The notes under the pieces were generated by a model. It was not told where the DNA came from. It did no database searches and worked only from the letters and a program-made list of their open reading frames with translations. Positions 32,591 through 39,956 of a DNA stretch of 64,000 nucleotides are shown here, in pieces (the stretch's first letter is position 1; every line of letters begins with the position of its first letter). This stretch comes from DASVRZ01 sp038228695 (lineage in GTDB: Bacteria; Verrucomicrobiota; Verrucomicrobiia; Chthoniobacterales; DASVRZ01). The translations under genes were made by a program, and so were the position numbers. The stretch lies in assembly GCA_038228695.1 (NCBI GenBank), contig JBBRPA010000003.1, forward strand, positions 1 through 64,000, in the 5' to 3' direction.

Positions 32591-34602
32591 AACCGAAACT
32601 GCGGATGCTGCCGGATTCTCTCTGCGAGTGCTCCGATCTCGCTTTCCGGGGTGTCTGATGGAAAGGGAGCCTGCGAACGGCCCCATTTTTCCAACCAGTT
32701 TTTTCCGATCAATTCACGGCTGGGCAGCGTCTCAAAAGCTAGGCGCGTCATCGCGACGGTTGTCTCCTGACGAGTTCCGGTGGAGCATCCTGCGGCAACG
32801 AAAAAACCCGCTGCGAGCATGGCCGCGCGCGATGCAGTGGAATAGGTGTAGGTGAAAAGTTCCGTCGGTTGATTCGCGCAAATGGTAAAAAGGCGTCGAA
32901 ATGCGTCTATACTCCAAAGCGACTGCGTCGTTTTGCTAGAATACATGTCGTAGAAAATGACGTCGGGCACGAGCATGGCTTGGGTCATCGTTTGCAGAAA
33001 ATCGCCTTGGATAAGTTCCCATGTCAGACCCGGATGGGTGCGCGATTGCCATTTACCTTTTTCGAGGAGGCTGATCGGTCCGCCGTGACGCAGGTAGAGA
33101 AACAAGTCTCGATGTTTCAAAGCCAGTCGCAACGAATCGAGGTCGTTTTCAAAACTTATTATGTGTAATGGACGAACGGGTTGCTTTTGGTTCTCATAGC
33201 ATTCGATGGCAGCGACGGCATTCGCGGCGGCTCCGAGCCCAACGTCCCAGAGGACTAGCGGAATATCAGTTTCTTCCCGGAGGCGTTCGGCGAGGCGTGA
33301 TTGCTGCACGTAGAGTTCTCGCGCTTCCTCCATCGGAGCGAGCCTCGCATGCATGATTTCACCAGAGGAAATGTGCCGGACGTTCGCGCCGCTGATGTCA
33401 TCGAGATGCACCTCGTAGTCTCCCAGAGTGGTAGCGGCTCGCTTCGATTTCCGAACAATCGGGGAAACTGGATTATCGAGATCGGCTGCGTGGAGAATCC
33501 CGCGTTTCGCGTGGTAGAGATCGAGGAAACGATCCTCGAAAATGCTTTGCCGGATTTCCCGCATCATCCGGTGATAGAAGTGGATGTTATGTTTTCCTAA
33601 CAATTGCCAGCCGAGTGTCTCGCCGGTCTTGGTCAGGTGATGCAAATAAGCTCGTGAATAGCGCAGGCACGTCGGGCAGTCGCACTCGGGATCGAGCGCT
33701 TCGGCGGAAAATTTGTAAACCCCGCGACGCAGTTGCAGGTAGCCGCGCGAGGTGAACGCGCCGCCTCGCTGGGCGACTTGGGTGGGGATGATGCAATCGA
33801 ACATGTCCACGCCCCGATGGACCGCCTCGAGGATGTCGAGCGGCGTGCCCACACCCATCAGATAGCGCGGTTTGTCCTCCGGTAGAAGTTGAGCGGTTAG
33901 TTCGCACATGTCCTCGCGCTCGGTCCGTCCTTCGCCCACGGCCAGACCGCCAATCGCGTAGCCGTCGAAAGGTAGTTCGCAAAGCCCCGCCGCGCTTTCC
34001 CGACGCAGATCCGGAAACAAGGCACCTTGCACAATGCCGAAGAGCGCCTGCTCCGAGTCGCCCCGAGCCGCTAGGCTGCGTTTCGCCCAGCGCTGGGTGA
34101 TGCCCAATGCCTCGCGGGCCGTCGCCTCGTCCGCCGTGGAGGGGATGCACTGGTCGAGCGCCATCATGATGTCGCTGTGAATCGCGCGCTGCGTCTCGAT
34201 GCTCAACTCGGGACTGAGCAGGATAGTTTTACCGTCGAGGTAACTTTGGAAAACCGCCCCTTCCTCGCTCATTGATCGGGAATGCGGCAACGAAAAAATC
34301 TGGAAGCCGCCGCTGTCCGTAAGCACGGATTTTTTCCAGCTCATAAATTCGTGAATGCCGCCCATTCGTCGGAACACCTCGGGGCCTGGCCGCAGAAGAA
34401 GGTGATAAGTGTTCGCGAGAAGAATTTGCGAGCCCGCGTCTTCCAACGATTGGGTGAGTTGCGCTTTCACCGTTGCTTGGGTGCCCACCGGCATGAAGAG
34501 CGGCGTAAGGACCTCGTTGTGCAGGGTCTGAAATTTACCCGCGCGGGCCTGTGAACCCGTCGTGCGGGCTTGAAGCTGAAATTGAAGTCGCGAGCCGTCC
34601 AT
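32587..34602 (-). CDS. tgt: tRNA-guanine transglycosylase fused to an MnmC-like methyltransferase domain
   Basis: 671 residues from the ATG at 34602 (an ATG at 34620 is also possible). Residues 1-390 are Tgt, which swaps G34 for preQ1 in GUN tRNAs: LTDSGGFQIFS with the substrate-binding Asp96, GGLAVGE, MGVGTPLDILEAV, DMFDCIIPTQ with the nucleophile Asp, and the zinc set CDCPTC with a downstream His in YLHHL. The region usually PTRNARNG reads PTQVAQRGG. Residues about 395-671 form an SAM-dependent methyltransferase of MnmC type: VLWDVGLGAAANAVAA, HIISFENDLDSL, VIFYDMYSSKTTQSLW and FTYTYSTASRAAML. The fusion joins two wobble-base (position 34) modification activities. MnmC acts on U34 of other tRNAs, so the target of the second domain is uncertain. 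Confidence 0.88.
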   Translation of the reverse strand: MDGSRLQFQLQARTTGSQARAGKFQTLHNEVLTPLFMPVGTQATVKAQLTQSLEDAGSQILLANTYHLLLRPGPEVFRRMGGIHEFMSWKKSVLTDSGGFQIFSLPHSRSMSEEGAVFQSYLDGKTILLSPELSIETQRAIHSDIMMALDQCIPSTADEATAREALGITQRWAKRSLAARGDSEQALFGIVQGALFPDLRRESAAGLCELPFDGYAIGGLAVGEGRTEREDMCELTAQLLPEDKPRYLMGVGTPLDILEAVHRGVDMFDCIIPTQVAQRGGAFTSRGYLQLRRGVYKFSAEALDPECDCPTCLRYSRAYLHHLTKTGETLGWQLLGKHNIHFYHRMMREIRQSIFEDRFLDLYHAKRGILHAADLDNPVSPIVRKSKRAATTLGDYEVHLDDISGANVRHISSGEIMHARLAPMEEARELYVQQSRLAERLREETDIPLVLWDVGLGAAANAVAAIECYENQKQPVRPLHIISFENDLDSLRLALKHRDLFLYLRHGGPISLLEKGKWQSRTHPGLTWELIQGDFLQTMTQAMLVPDVIFYDMYSSKTTQSLWSIDAFRRLFTICANQPTELFTYTYSTASRAAMLAAGFFVAAGCSTGTRQETTVAMTRLAFETLPSRELIGKNWLEKWGRSQAPFPSDTPESEIGALAERIRQHPQFRF

Positions 34603-34611
34603 CGGGAGGGG

Positions 34612-34617
34612 ATTATA
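34612..34617 (-). promoter_or_regulatory. Possible -10 element of tgt
   Basis: On the minus strand TATAAT ends 9 bases before the ATG at 34602. No good -35 is found at normal distance. If it is used, the mRNA would be nearly leaderless; the same 89-base region must also hold the promoter of the divergent gene at 34692. Confidence 0.35.
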
Positions 34618-34691
34618 CATGCGACCCGCTGCCCGTATAGGATGCTCTATTGATTTGCGCACGACGCCGAGGACACCGATGATCCACGGCC

Positions 34692-35435
34692 ATGATTACC
34701 ACCCATCAACTCGGCGAAACGAAAACGCCCGACGGCTCCCGGTTTAGCCTGCACGAACACGATGGCGATTACTTTTTGAAACTGAATGGTCGCCAACTCA
34801 TGAGCACGACCTCGACTGTCTCCGAGCTGCTTCTGGCGGATCTCGCCTGCGCTGATCTCGCCGATAAACCAAACGCGCGGGTGCTCATTGGCGGTCTTGG
34901 CTTGGGCTTCAGTCTCAAGCGTGTCCTGCAACTAGTCGGGCCGGATGCCACCGTTCACGTCGCCGAACTCCTGCCCGATGTGGTTACTTGGAACCAGGAG
35001 TTCCTTCAGAAAATCAACGGCGCCCTGCTCGATGATCCCCGTGTGGAGATTTTCACCGCCGACGTTTTTCGCCTCATCCGCGACGGCAGCGAAAACCGCT
35101 ACGACGTCATTCTCCTCGATGTTGATAATGGTCCCACTTCATTTGTTCAGCCGAAGAATGCGCGACTTTACGATCGCAGCGGCTTCGGTATGACGCGGCG
35201 GGCGCTAAACAAAGACGGCTGCGTCGCGTTCTGGTCAGCCACGGAGGAACCCGGGTTCATCAACCGTCTGCAGCGTGCCCGTTTTTTCGTCAACGCAGTT
35301 CCCTGCAAGGCCCATGAACGCGCAAAACGATTGGAGCACGTCATCTACGTGGCCAAGCGGGACGAGCGGCCGCCAGTAGTCAAGCCGACCGTTCACCATC
35401 CGCCGTCGCGATTTAAAAAACCGCACCGGAAATAG
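34692..35435 (+). CDS. Spermidine-synthase-like protein (SAM-binding Rossmann fold)
   Basis: 247 residues. NARVLIGGLGLGFSLKRVLQ is a motif I Rossmann loop, ATVHVAELLPDVVTWNQ is the acidic strand that follows, DPRVEIFTADVFRL is the next conserved step and YDVILLDVDNGPTSFV carries the D-V-D block in the place of the catalytic region of polyamine synthases. The N-terminal small beta domain of spermidine synthase is only partly present. It may be an aminopropyltransferase or another methyltransferase of the same fold. An arginine decarboxylase gene (speA) at 49.6 kb shows that polyamines are made in this organism. The C-terminal 25 residues are basic. Confidence 0.72.
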   Translation: MITTHQLGETKTPDGSRFSLHEHDGDYFLKLNGRQLMSTTSTVSELLLADLACADLADKPNARVLIGGLGLGFSLKRVLQLVGPDATVHVAELLPDVVTWNQEFLQKINGALLDDPRVEIFTADVFRLIRDGSENRYDVILLDVDNGPTSFVQPKNARLYDRSGFGMTRRALNKDGCVAFWSATEEPGFINRLQRARFFVNAVPCKAHERAKRLEHVIYVAKRDERPPVVKPTVHHPPSRFKKPHRK

Positions 35436-35452
35436 CGGAAAGTCCGCCGACC

Positions 35453-35740
35453 TTACATCACGCCAAACCAATGGCGCTTGCGCAGATCATCCTCGTGGTA
35501 GGCGTCGATACCCGTCCATGCCCAAAAGAGCAGGGGCAGAATCAATCCAACGCCACCCGTGGCTAGTGCGAGCAATAGTCCGGCGACGATGACCAGCGGC
35601 ATCGAGAAGAGGAAGATCAAACCCGAGGCGAAATGCCCCTTGTAGATTTGACCTGCCCCGGGAACGACGCTGAGGACGGCGGCAATGACGTTGCGATCTT
35701 TAACGAGATACTTCTCGGCAGTGGGGAGAAACATTTTCAT
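35453..35740 (-). CDS. Small membrane protein, TM2/DUF5683-like
   Basis: 95 residues with two hydrophobic segments (around IAAVLSVVPGAGQIYKG and FASGLIFLFSMPLVIVAGLLLALATGG) and WAWTGIDAYHED at the end. The PGAGQIYKGH turn is typical of the TM2/DUF5683 group of small membrane proteins with unknown role. An AAAGGAA site lies 10 bases before the ATG. It converges with the spermidine-synthase-like gene over 17 bases that include a small hairpin (GCGGA with TCCGC). Confidence 0.75.
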   Translation of the reverse strand: MKMFLPTAEKYLVKDRNVIAAVLSVVPGAGQIYKGHFASGLIFLFSMPLVIVAGLLLALATGGVGLILPLLFWAWTGIDAYHEDDLRKRHWFGVM

Positions 35741-35839
35741 AAAACACTGTTCCTTTCAGAGTTAAACTACGCCCAGAGAACAACCGCGCAATGACTTTCT
35801 CGGGTGTTTAAACCCGATGTTGCGGGGAAAATTTTGCGG

Positions 35840-35931
35840 TGGCGGAAGGGGTGGGATTCGAACCCACGATGCCTTTAACAGCATGTTCGATTTCGAGTCG
35901 AGTGCATTCAACCAAGCTCTGCCACCCTTCC
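35840..35931 (-). tRNA. tRNA-Ser (anticodon CGA)
   Basis: Minus-strand sequence begins GGAAGGGTGGCAGAGC, with acceptor GGAAGGG pairing CCCTTCC, anticodon loop CTCGAAA (CGA), a long variable arm typical of tRNA-Ser (ACATGCTGTTAAAGGCAT region), T arm GTTCGAATC and encoded CCA. Length is 92 bases. Confidence 0.96.
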
Positions 35932-35980
35932 TTGACCGCGCCTGAATGTGGGCGCTTTCCCCCAGCTTGGCAAGCGCCTT

Positions 35981-36553
35981 TTATTCCTTGAACCCCGTCT
36001 CGATCAACCGGGGAATGGACACGTTTCTAACGTAAGGATTGTTCGGATTTCTCTTCACGTAATCTTGGTGATAATCCTCCGCGGGATAGAATTTCTCGAA
36101 GAGCACAACCTGCGTGGCGACTTTTTTACCGAGCTTTTTTTCAAGAGCCTCAATGGTCTGGTCGATCGCCCGTTTTTCCTCCGGGGTTCGATAGAAGAGT
36201 GCGGAGCGATATTGCGTGCCGAAATCCGGCGCTACCCCGCGCCCGTTCGTCGAATCGTGGCTCCGAAAAAAGACATTGAGCAGTTCGCTGTAAGTAACCT
36301 TGTCCGCATCATACGTGATCTCGACGGTTTCGGCATAACCGGTTCCGCCGCCGCTGACCCCCTCGTAACTTGGATTCGGAGTCTTACCACCGGCGAAACC
36401 GGAAACCACATTGGTCACGCCCGGCACGCGATCGAAGATGGCCTCCATGCACCAGAAACAGCCCGCCGCAAAAGTGGCCTCCTTCGGGGTTTCTGCAAAA
36501 GCTAGTTGAGGCAGCAAAAGTGTGACGGCGAGTAGTAGGGAGCGGAGTTTCAT
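35981..36553 (-). CDS. msrA: Peptide methionine sulfoxide reductase A, exported
   Basis: MsrA reduces the S-epimer of methionine sulfoxide. From the ATG at 36553 the 190-residue protein begins MKLRSLLLAVTLLLPQLAFA, a signal peptide, followed by the catalytic block FAAGCFWCMEAIF, then GYAGG-type GFAGGKTPNPSYEGV, GTGYAETVEITYD and HDSTNGRGVAPDFGTQYRS. So the enzyme works in the periplasm. The longer open frame to 36868 is antisense shadow over msrB. It follows msrB after a single base, forming an msrB-msrA operon. Confidence 0.95.
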   Translation of the reverse strand: MKLRSLLLAVTLLLPQLAFAETPKEATFAAGCFWCMEAIFDRVPGVTNVVSGFAGGKTPNPSYEGVSGGGTGYAETVEITYDADKVTYSELLNVFFRSHDSTNGRGVAPDFGTQYRSALFYRTPEEKRAIDQTIEALEKKLGKKVATQVVLFEKFYPAEDYHQDYVKRNPNNPYVRNVSIPRLIETGFKE

Positions 36554-36554
36554 G

Positions 36555-37073
36555 TTATTTCTTGGCAAAAGTTTTCGCGAGCTCGGGGAAACCAGCCTCG
36601 ACCAGTTTCGCCGCTGGAATGAAACGCAGCGCGGCAGAATTAATGCAATAGCGCAGACCCGTTGGAGCTGGACCATCATCGAAGACGTGACCGAGATGGG
36701 TATCGGCTTTGGACGAACGCACTTCCTCGCGATCCATTCCGGCGGAAGTGTCGGTGAGTTTCTTGAGAACATCCCCCGCAATCGGCTTGGAAAAACTCGG
36801 CCAACCGGTGCCGGAGTCGAATTTGTCGAGCGAACTAAAGAGCGGCTCGCCGCTGACCACCGAAACATAGATGCCAGCCTCGTGATTGTCGAAGTATTCG
36901 TTGTGAAAAGGCGGCTCGGTCCCGCTTTCCATGGTCACGTGATACTGCAACGAAGTGAGCTTTTTCTTCAGAGCCTCTTTCTCTGGGGAATCTCCACCTT
37001 GCGCGGGTCCGCAGGCAACAAAAGCGAACGCTAGGGCGAGGATTGGGGCGGGAAACGTCTTGATAAATTTCAT
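36555..37073 (-). CDS. msrB: Peptide methionine sulfoxide reductase B, lipoprotein, zinc-free type
   Basis: 172 residues from the ATG at 37073. The N-terminus MKFIKTFPAPILALAFAFVAC carries a lipobox ending at Cys21, so it is probably a periplasmic lipoprotein. MsrB blocks are YHVTMESGTEPPF, GIYVSVVSGEPLF, FDSGTGWPSF, SSKADTHLGHVF and RYCINSAALRF with the catalytic Cys. In most MsrB proteins GIYVCVVC contributes two zinc ligands; here both are Ser (71 and 74), so this is the metal-free form. It is followed after one base by msrA, giving repair of both sulfoxide epimers in the envelope. Confidence 0.95.
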   Translation of the reverse strand: MKFIKTFPAPILALAFAFVACGPAQGGDSPEKEALKKKLTSLQYHVTMESGTEPPFHNEYFDNHEAGIYVSVVSGEPLFSSLDKFDSGTGWPSFSKPIAGDVLKKLTDTSAGMDREEVRSSKADTHLGHVFDDGPAPTGLRYCINSAALRFIPAAKLVEAGFPELAKTFAKK

Positions 37074-37220
37074 AATTCTTAAATAATTCGACGATGAGAG
37101 CGTTCCGGATGGTAATATATTCCCAGACCGACGGCAAACACCGCTCGATCCGGTGAAGCTCGGGGAGGATTTAAAGATTTTCCGGGAATACACCGAAGGA
37201 ATTTTCGCTCCCACAATCCT

Positions 37221-39587
37221 ATGGATTCCACGATTTCTCGATTCAACCTTCCCGGCCGCTACCTGCACTGGCTGCACACTCGCTGGCCGGCGGGGACTGT
37301 GGAGCAGTTGCCAGACGTCGCCCAAGACGGATCGACTAACATTCCCGGCTTGTTCGTAGTCGGCGATCTCACTGGTATTCCGCTGCTCAAGTTTGCCGTT
37401 GATTCCGGTGCACGCGTTGTGCAAAAACTTTCCCCGCGCCAACAACCCGGCGTGCTCGATGTTGCCATCATCGGCGGCGGCGTCTCCGGCATCGCAGCGG
37501 CGGTTGAGGCTAAGAAACGCGGACTCAGCTACGAAGTCTTCGAGGCCGCGCAACCCTTCTCCACCATCGTTAATTTCCCCAAGGGGAAACACATCTTCAC
37601 TTATCCCACCGACTTCACCCCAGCGGGCGACCTGCAAATCTCCGCCCCGCTCAAGGAAAGTCTCGTCGAGGAACTCGAAACCCAGCGCAAAAACGCCGGC
37701 ATCGAACCCACCGCCGCCCGCATCGAAAACGTCGGACGCGAAGACGGTCTGCTCGTGGTCAAGATAGCCAATTCCACCCCGCGCAAAGCCCACAATGTCA
37801 TCGTCGCAATCGGGCGCAGCGGCAACTTCCGCAAACTCGGCTGTCCCGGTGAGGACCTCGAAAAAGTCAGCAACCGTCTCCACGATCCAATGGATTATGC
37901 GGGGAAAAACGTCCTCGTCGTTGGTGGCGGCGATTCCGCACTGGAGGCCGCCATCGCGCTGACCGTTTGCGGGGCCAACACCACGCTCAGCTACCGCAAA
38001 AAAGAGTTCTCTCGTCCAAAGCCAGACAACCTTGCTAAGATCACCGAACTCACCGCCAATCCGGCCGCCCAGACCGGCGTCGAGCATCCTAGCAGCGAAC
38101 GCGTCACCACCGCCGCTACTTACAAGAATCGCGGCAACGGTCAGCCCGGCAAGCTCACGGTCAAACTCGGCAGCGAAGTCCGCGAAGTCACCGCGACTAA
38201 CATTGTTCTAACCATTGACGGGAAAAGCGAAACTCTCGCCAACGACAACGTCTTCACCATGATTGGCCGTCAGCCGCCGCTCGATTTTTTCCGCAAAAGT
38301 GGCGTCCCGATTCGCAACGAATGGCGCATCTCCACTTACATCGCCTGCGCCCTCTTCGTCGTCTTCTGCGTCTTCCTCTACCATTTCAAGAGCAACCATC
38401 CGCAGGAGTTCCCCGTCCAGCAATGGCTCGCCAAAAGCCATGGCTTTCCTTTTAACCTACCGAAGGCGATCGACAACCTCGGCGGCTCCTTCTCGGACTG
38501 GACGAAAGACCCCACTTCCCTCGGCTACACGCTCAAGCGCGGCCTCGGCAATCCCTCTTTTTACTACACGCTCGCCTACTGCACCTGCGTCGTCGTTTTT
38601 GGCATCCGCCGCATCCAGCGCCGCCGCACACCCTACGTCACCCGGCAGACGCTTTGCCTTATCTTCATGCAATGCGTCCCGCTTTTCATCCTGCCGGAGA
38701 TCATCCTCCCGATGCTGGGACGCAACGGTTGGTTTGAAATGGGGCACCCTCTGCGCTGGCTGGCCGATCAACTCTTCGAGAGCTACGACGGCAGCCTCGG
38801 CCATGAACGCGCCTACTGGCGGGCCTACGGCTTCATCCTCGCGTTCCCGCTCAATGTTTACAACGTCTTCACCGAGCATCCCATGTGGCTTTGGCTCGGC
38901 ATTTCCTTCGTGCAAACTTTTGTCCTCATCCCGCTCATCATCTGGCGCTGGGGCAAGGGCGCGTATTGCGGCTGGCTCTGTTCCTGCGGTGCGCTCGCCG
39001 AGACCTTGGGCGACACGCATCGACAAAAAATGCCGCACGGCCCGTTCTGGAATCGCCTGAACATGGTCGGCCAAGTCGCGCTCGTTTTCGCGCTCGTGAT
39101 TCTCGGCTTGCGTATCGCTGGCTGGGCCGGAAACGAAACCGCCGCGCATTGGCATCAGGAACTCTTCGAGGGAATCCCGTTTCTGAACTACGCTTGGAGC
39201 GTCGATATCCTCATGGGCGGCATCTTCGGCGTTGGGCTTTACTTCTGGTTCAGCGGACGCGTCTGGTGCCGCTTCGCCTGTCCGCTCGCAGCGCTCATGC
39301 ACATTTATGCGCGCTTCTCGCGCTTCCGCATCTTCGCCGACAAATCGAAATGCATCTCCTGCAACGTTTGTACTAGCATGTGTCATCAGGGCATCGACGT
39401 CATGAACTTCGCCAACAAAGGCCTCCCCATGGAAGACCCCGAATGCGTCCGCTGCTCTGCCTGCGTCCAAAGCTGCCCCACCGGCGTGCTTAGCTTTGGT
39501 CGCTACGAAGACGCCGCCAAAACCAAAATCGTCTTCGATAAACTCCCCGCCTCGCAGACCCAGATGGCTGAAGCGGGGAAACAATAG
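37221..39587 (+). CDS. Flavoprotein oxidoreductase fused to a membrane polyferredoxin (NapH/CcoG-like)
   Basis: 788 residues. The N-terminal part is a two-dinucleotide-binding flavoprotein: VAIIGGGVSGIAAAVEAKK (FAD, near residue 80), VLVVGGGDSALEAAIAL (NADPH or NADH, near 235) and NVFTMIGRQPP near 355. It also begins with NIPGLFVVGDLTGIP, which in related enzymes sits near the C-terminus, so the N-terminus looks permuted or duplicated. From about 370 there are 6-7 membrane segments, the YCGWLCSCGAL block and RVWCRFACPL, as in NapH/CcoG polyferredoxins. Two 4Fe-4S motifs close the protein: CISCNVCTSMCHQG and CVRCSACVQSCP. It should pass electrons from NAD(P)H through FAD and Fe-S clusters at the inner membrane. 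The acceptor is unknown; the Msr pair lies upstream in the opposite direction. Confidence 0.85.
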   Translation: MDSTISRFNLPGRYLHWLHTRWPAGTVEQLPDVAQDGSTNIPGLFVVGDLTGIPLLKFAVDSGARVVQKLSPRQQPGVLDVAIIGGGVSGIAAAVEAKKRGLSYEVFEAAQPFSTIVNFPKGKHIFTYPTDFTPAGDLQISAPLKESLVEELETQRKNAGIEPTAARIENVGREDGLLVVKIANSTPRKAHNVIVAIGRSGNFRKLGCPGEDLEKVSNRLHDPMDYAGKNVLVVGGGDSALEAAIALTVCGANTTLSYRKKEFSRPKPDNLAKITELTANPAAQTGVEHPSSERVTTAATYKNRGNGQPGKLTVKLGSEVREVTATNIVLTIDGKSETLANDNVFTMIGRQPPLDFFRKSGVPIRNEWRISTYIACALFVVFCVFLYHFKSNHPQEFPVQQWLAKSHGFPFNLPKAIDNLGGSFSDWTKDPTSLGYTLKRGLGNPSFYYTLAYCTCVVVFGIRRIQRRRTPYVTRQTLCLIFMQCVPLFILPEIILPMLGRNGWFEMGHPLRWLADQLFESYDGSLGHERAYWRAYGFILAFPLNVYNVFTEHPMWLWLGISFVQTFVLIPLIIWRWGKGAYCGWLCSCGALAETLGDTHRQKMPHGPFWNRLNMVGQVALVFALVILGLRIAGWAGNETAAHWHQELFEGIPFLNYAWSVDILMGGIFGVGLYFWFSGRVWCRFACPLAALMHIYARFSRFRIFADKSKCISCNVCTSMCHQGIDVMNFANKGLPMEDPECVRCSACVQSCPTGVLSFGRYEDAAKTKIVFDKLPASQTQMAEAGKQ

Positions 39588-39956
39588 AGTAGGCAGTTTT
39601 CAGTCATCAGTTGGCAGGGGAATATCCCGGGTGGCGAGGGCGTCCCGCGCAATGCTGTCAGTTTTGCCAGAAAAATAATCCGCAGATTTCGCAGGTCTCC
39701 GCAGATTAAAGCCATAGGAGGCTGTCCGTAAGCAGCTTGTGAAGTTCATCAATCTGCGGAAATCCGCGAAATCTTTGGATAAACATCCTTAAGCAGACAG
39801 TATTGGGCGGGATGCCCGCACTCCCCGAGATATTTGCCGTCACGAGCGGCTGTAGTATTAACTAAACCGCTCTAGGATTAACGGACGCTTTTGAGGATAG
39901 TTTCATATATTTGTAAGTTTGAGACGGTGTGATTCCCTTTGGTTACCGGTCGTGAA
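39588..39956. other. Intergenic region with an imperfect inverted repeat
   Basis: No gene is seen in these 369 bases. An inverted repeat (listed separately) lies in the middle. The flanks include a GGGCGGGATGCCCGC hairpin-like stretch near 39806-39820. The arms have the TCTGCGGA/TCCGCAGA character of dispersed intergenic repeats known from many genomes. Confidence 0.55.
39684..39774. repeat. Imperfect inverted repeat with TCCGCAGA/TCTGCGGA arms
   Basis: The arms are 39684-39709 and 39749-39774. Read on opposite strands they share ATTTCGC, then TCCGCAGATT, with about six mismatches over 26 bases, around a 39-base spacer. No T-tract follows either arm, so a terminator is not evident. Confidence 0.65.

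Noticed and set aside
36554..36868. N-terminal extension of msrA
   Set aside because: It is antisense shadow over msrB; a signal peptide starts at 36553.
37074..38087. N-terminal 338-codon extension of msrB on the minus strand
   Set aside because: It is antisense to the flavoprotein-polyferredoxin gene; the lipoprotein signal begins at 37073.
38457..39584. 375-codon minus-strand frame over the polyferredoxin part
   Set aside because: Acidic, repetitive composition and no conserved motif; antisense of a well-supported gene.
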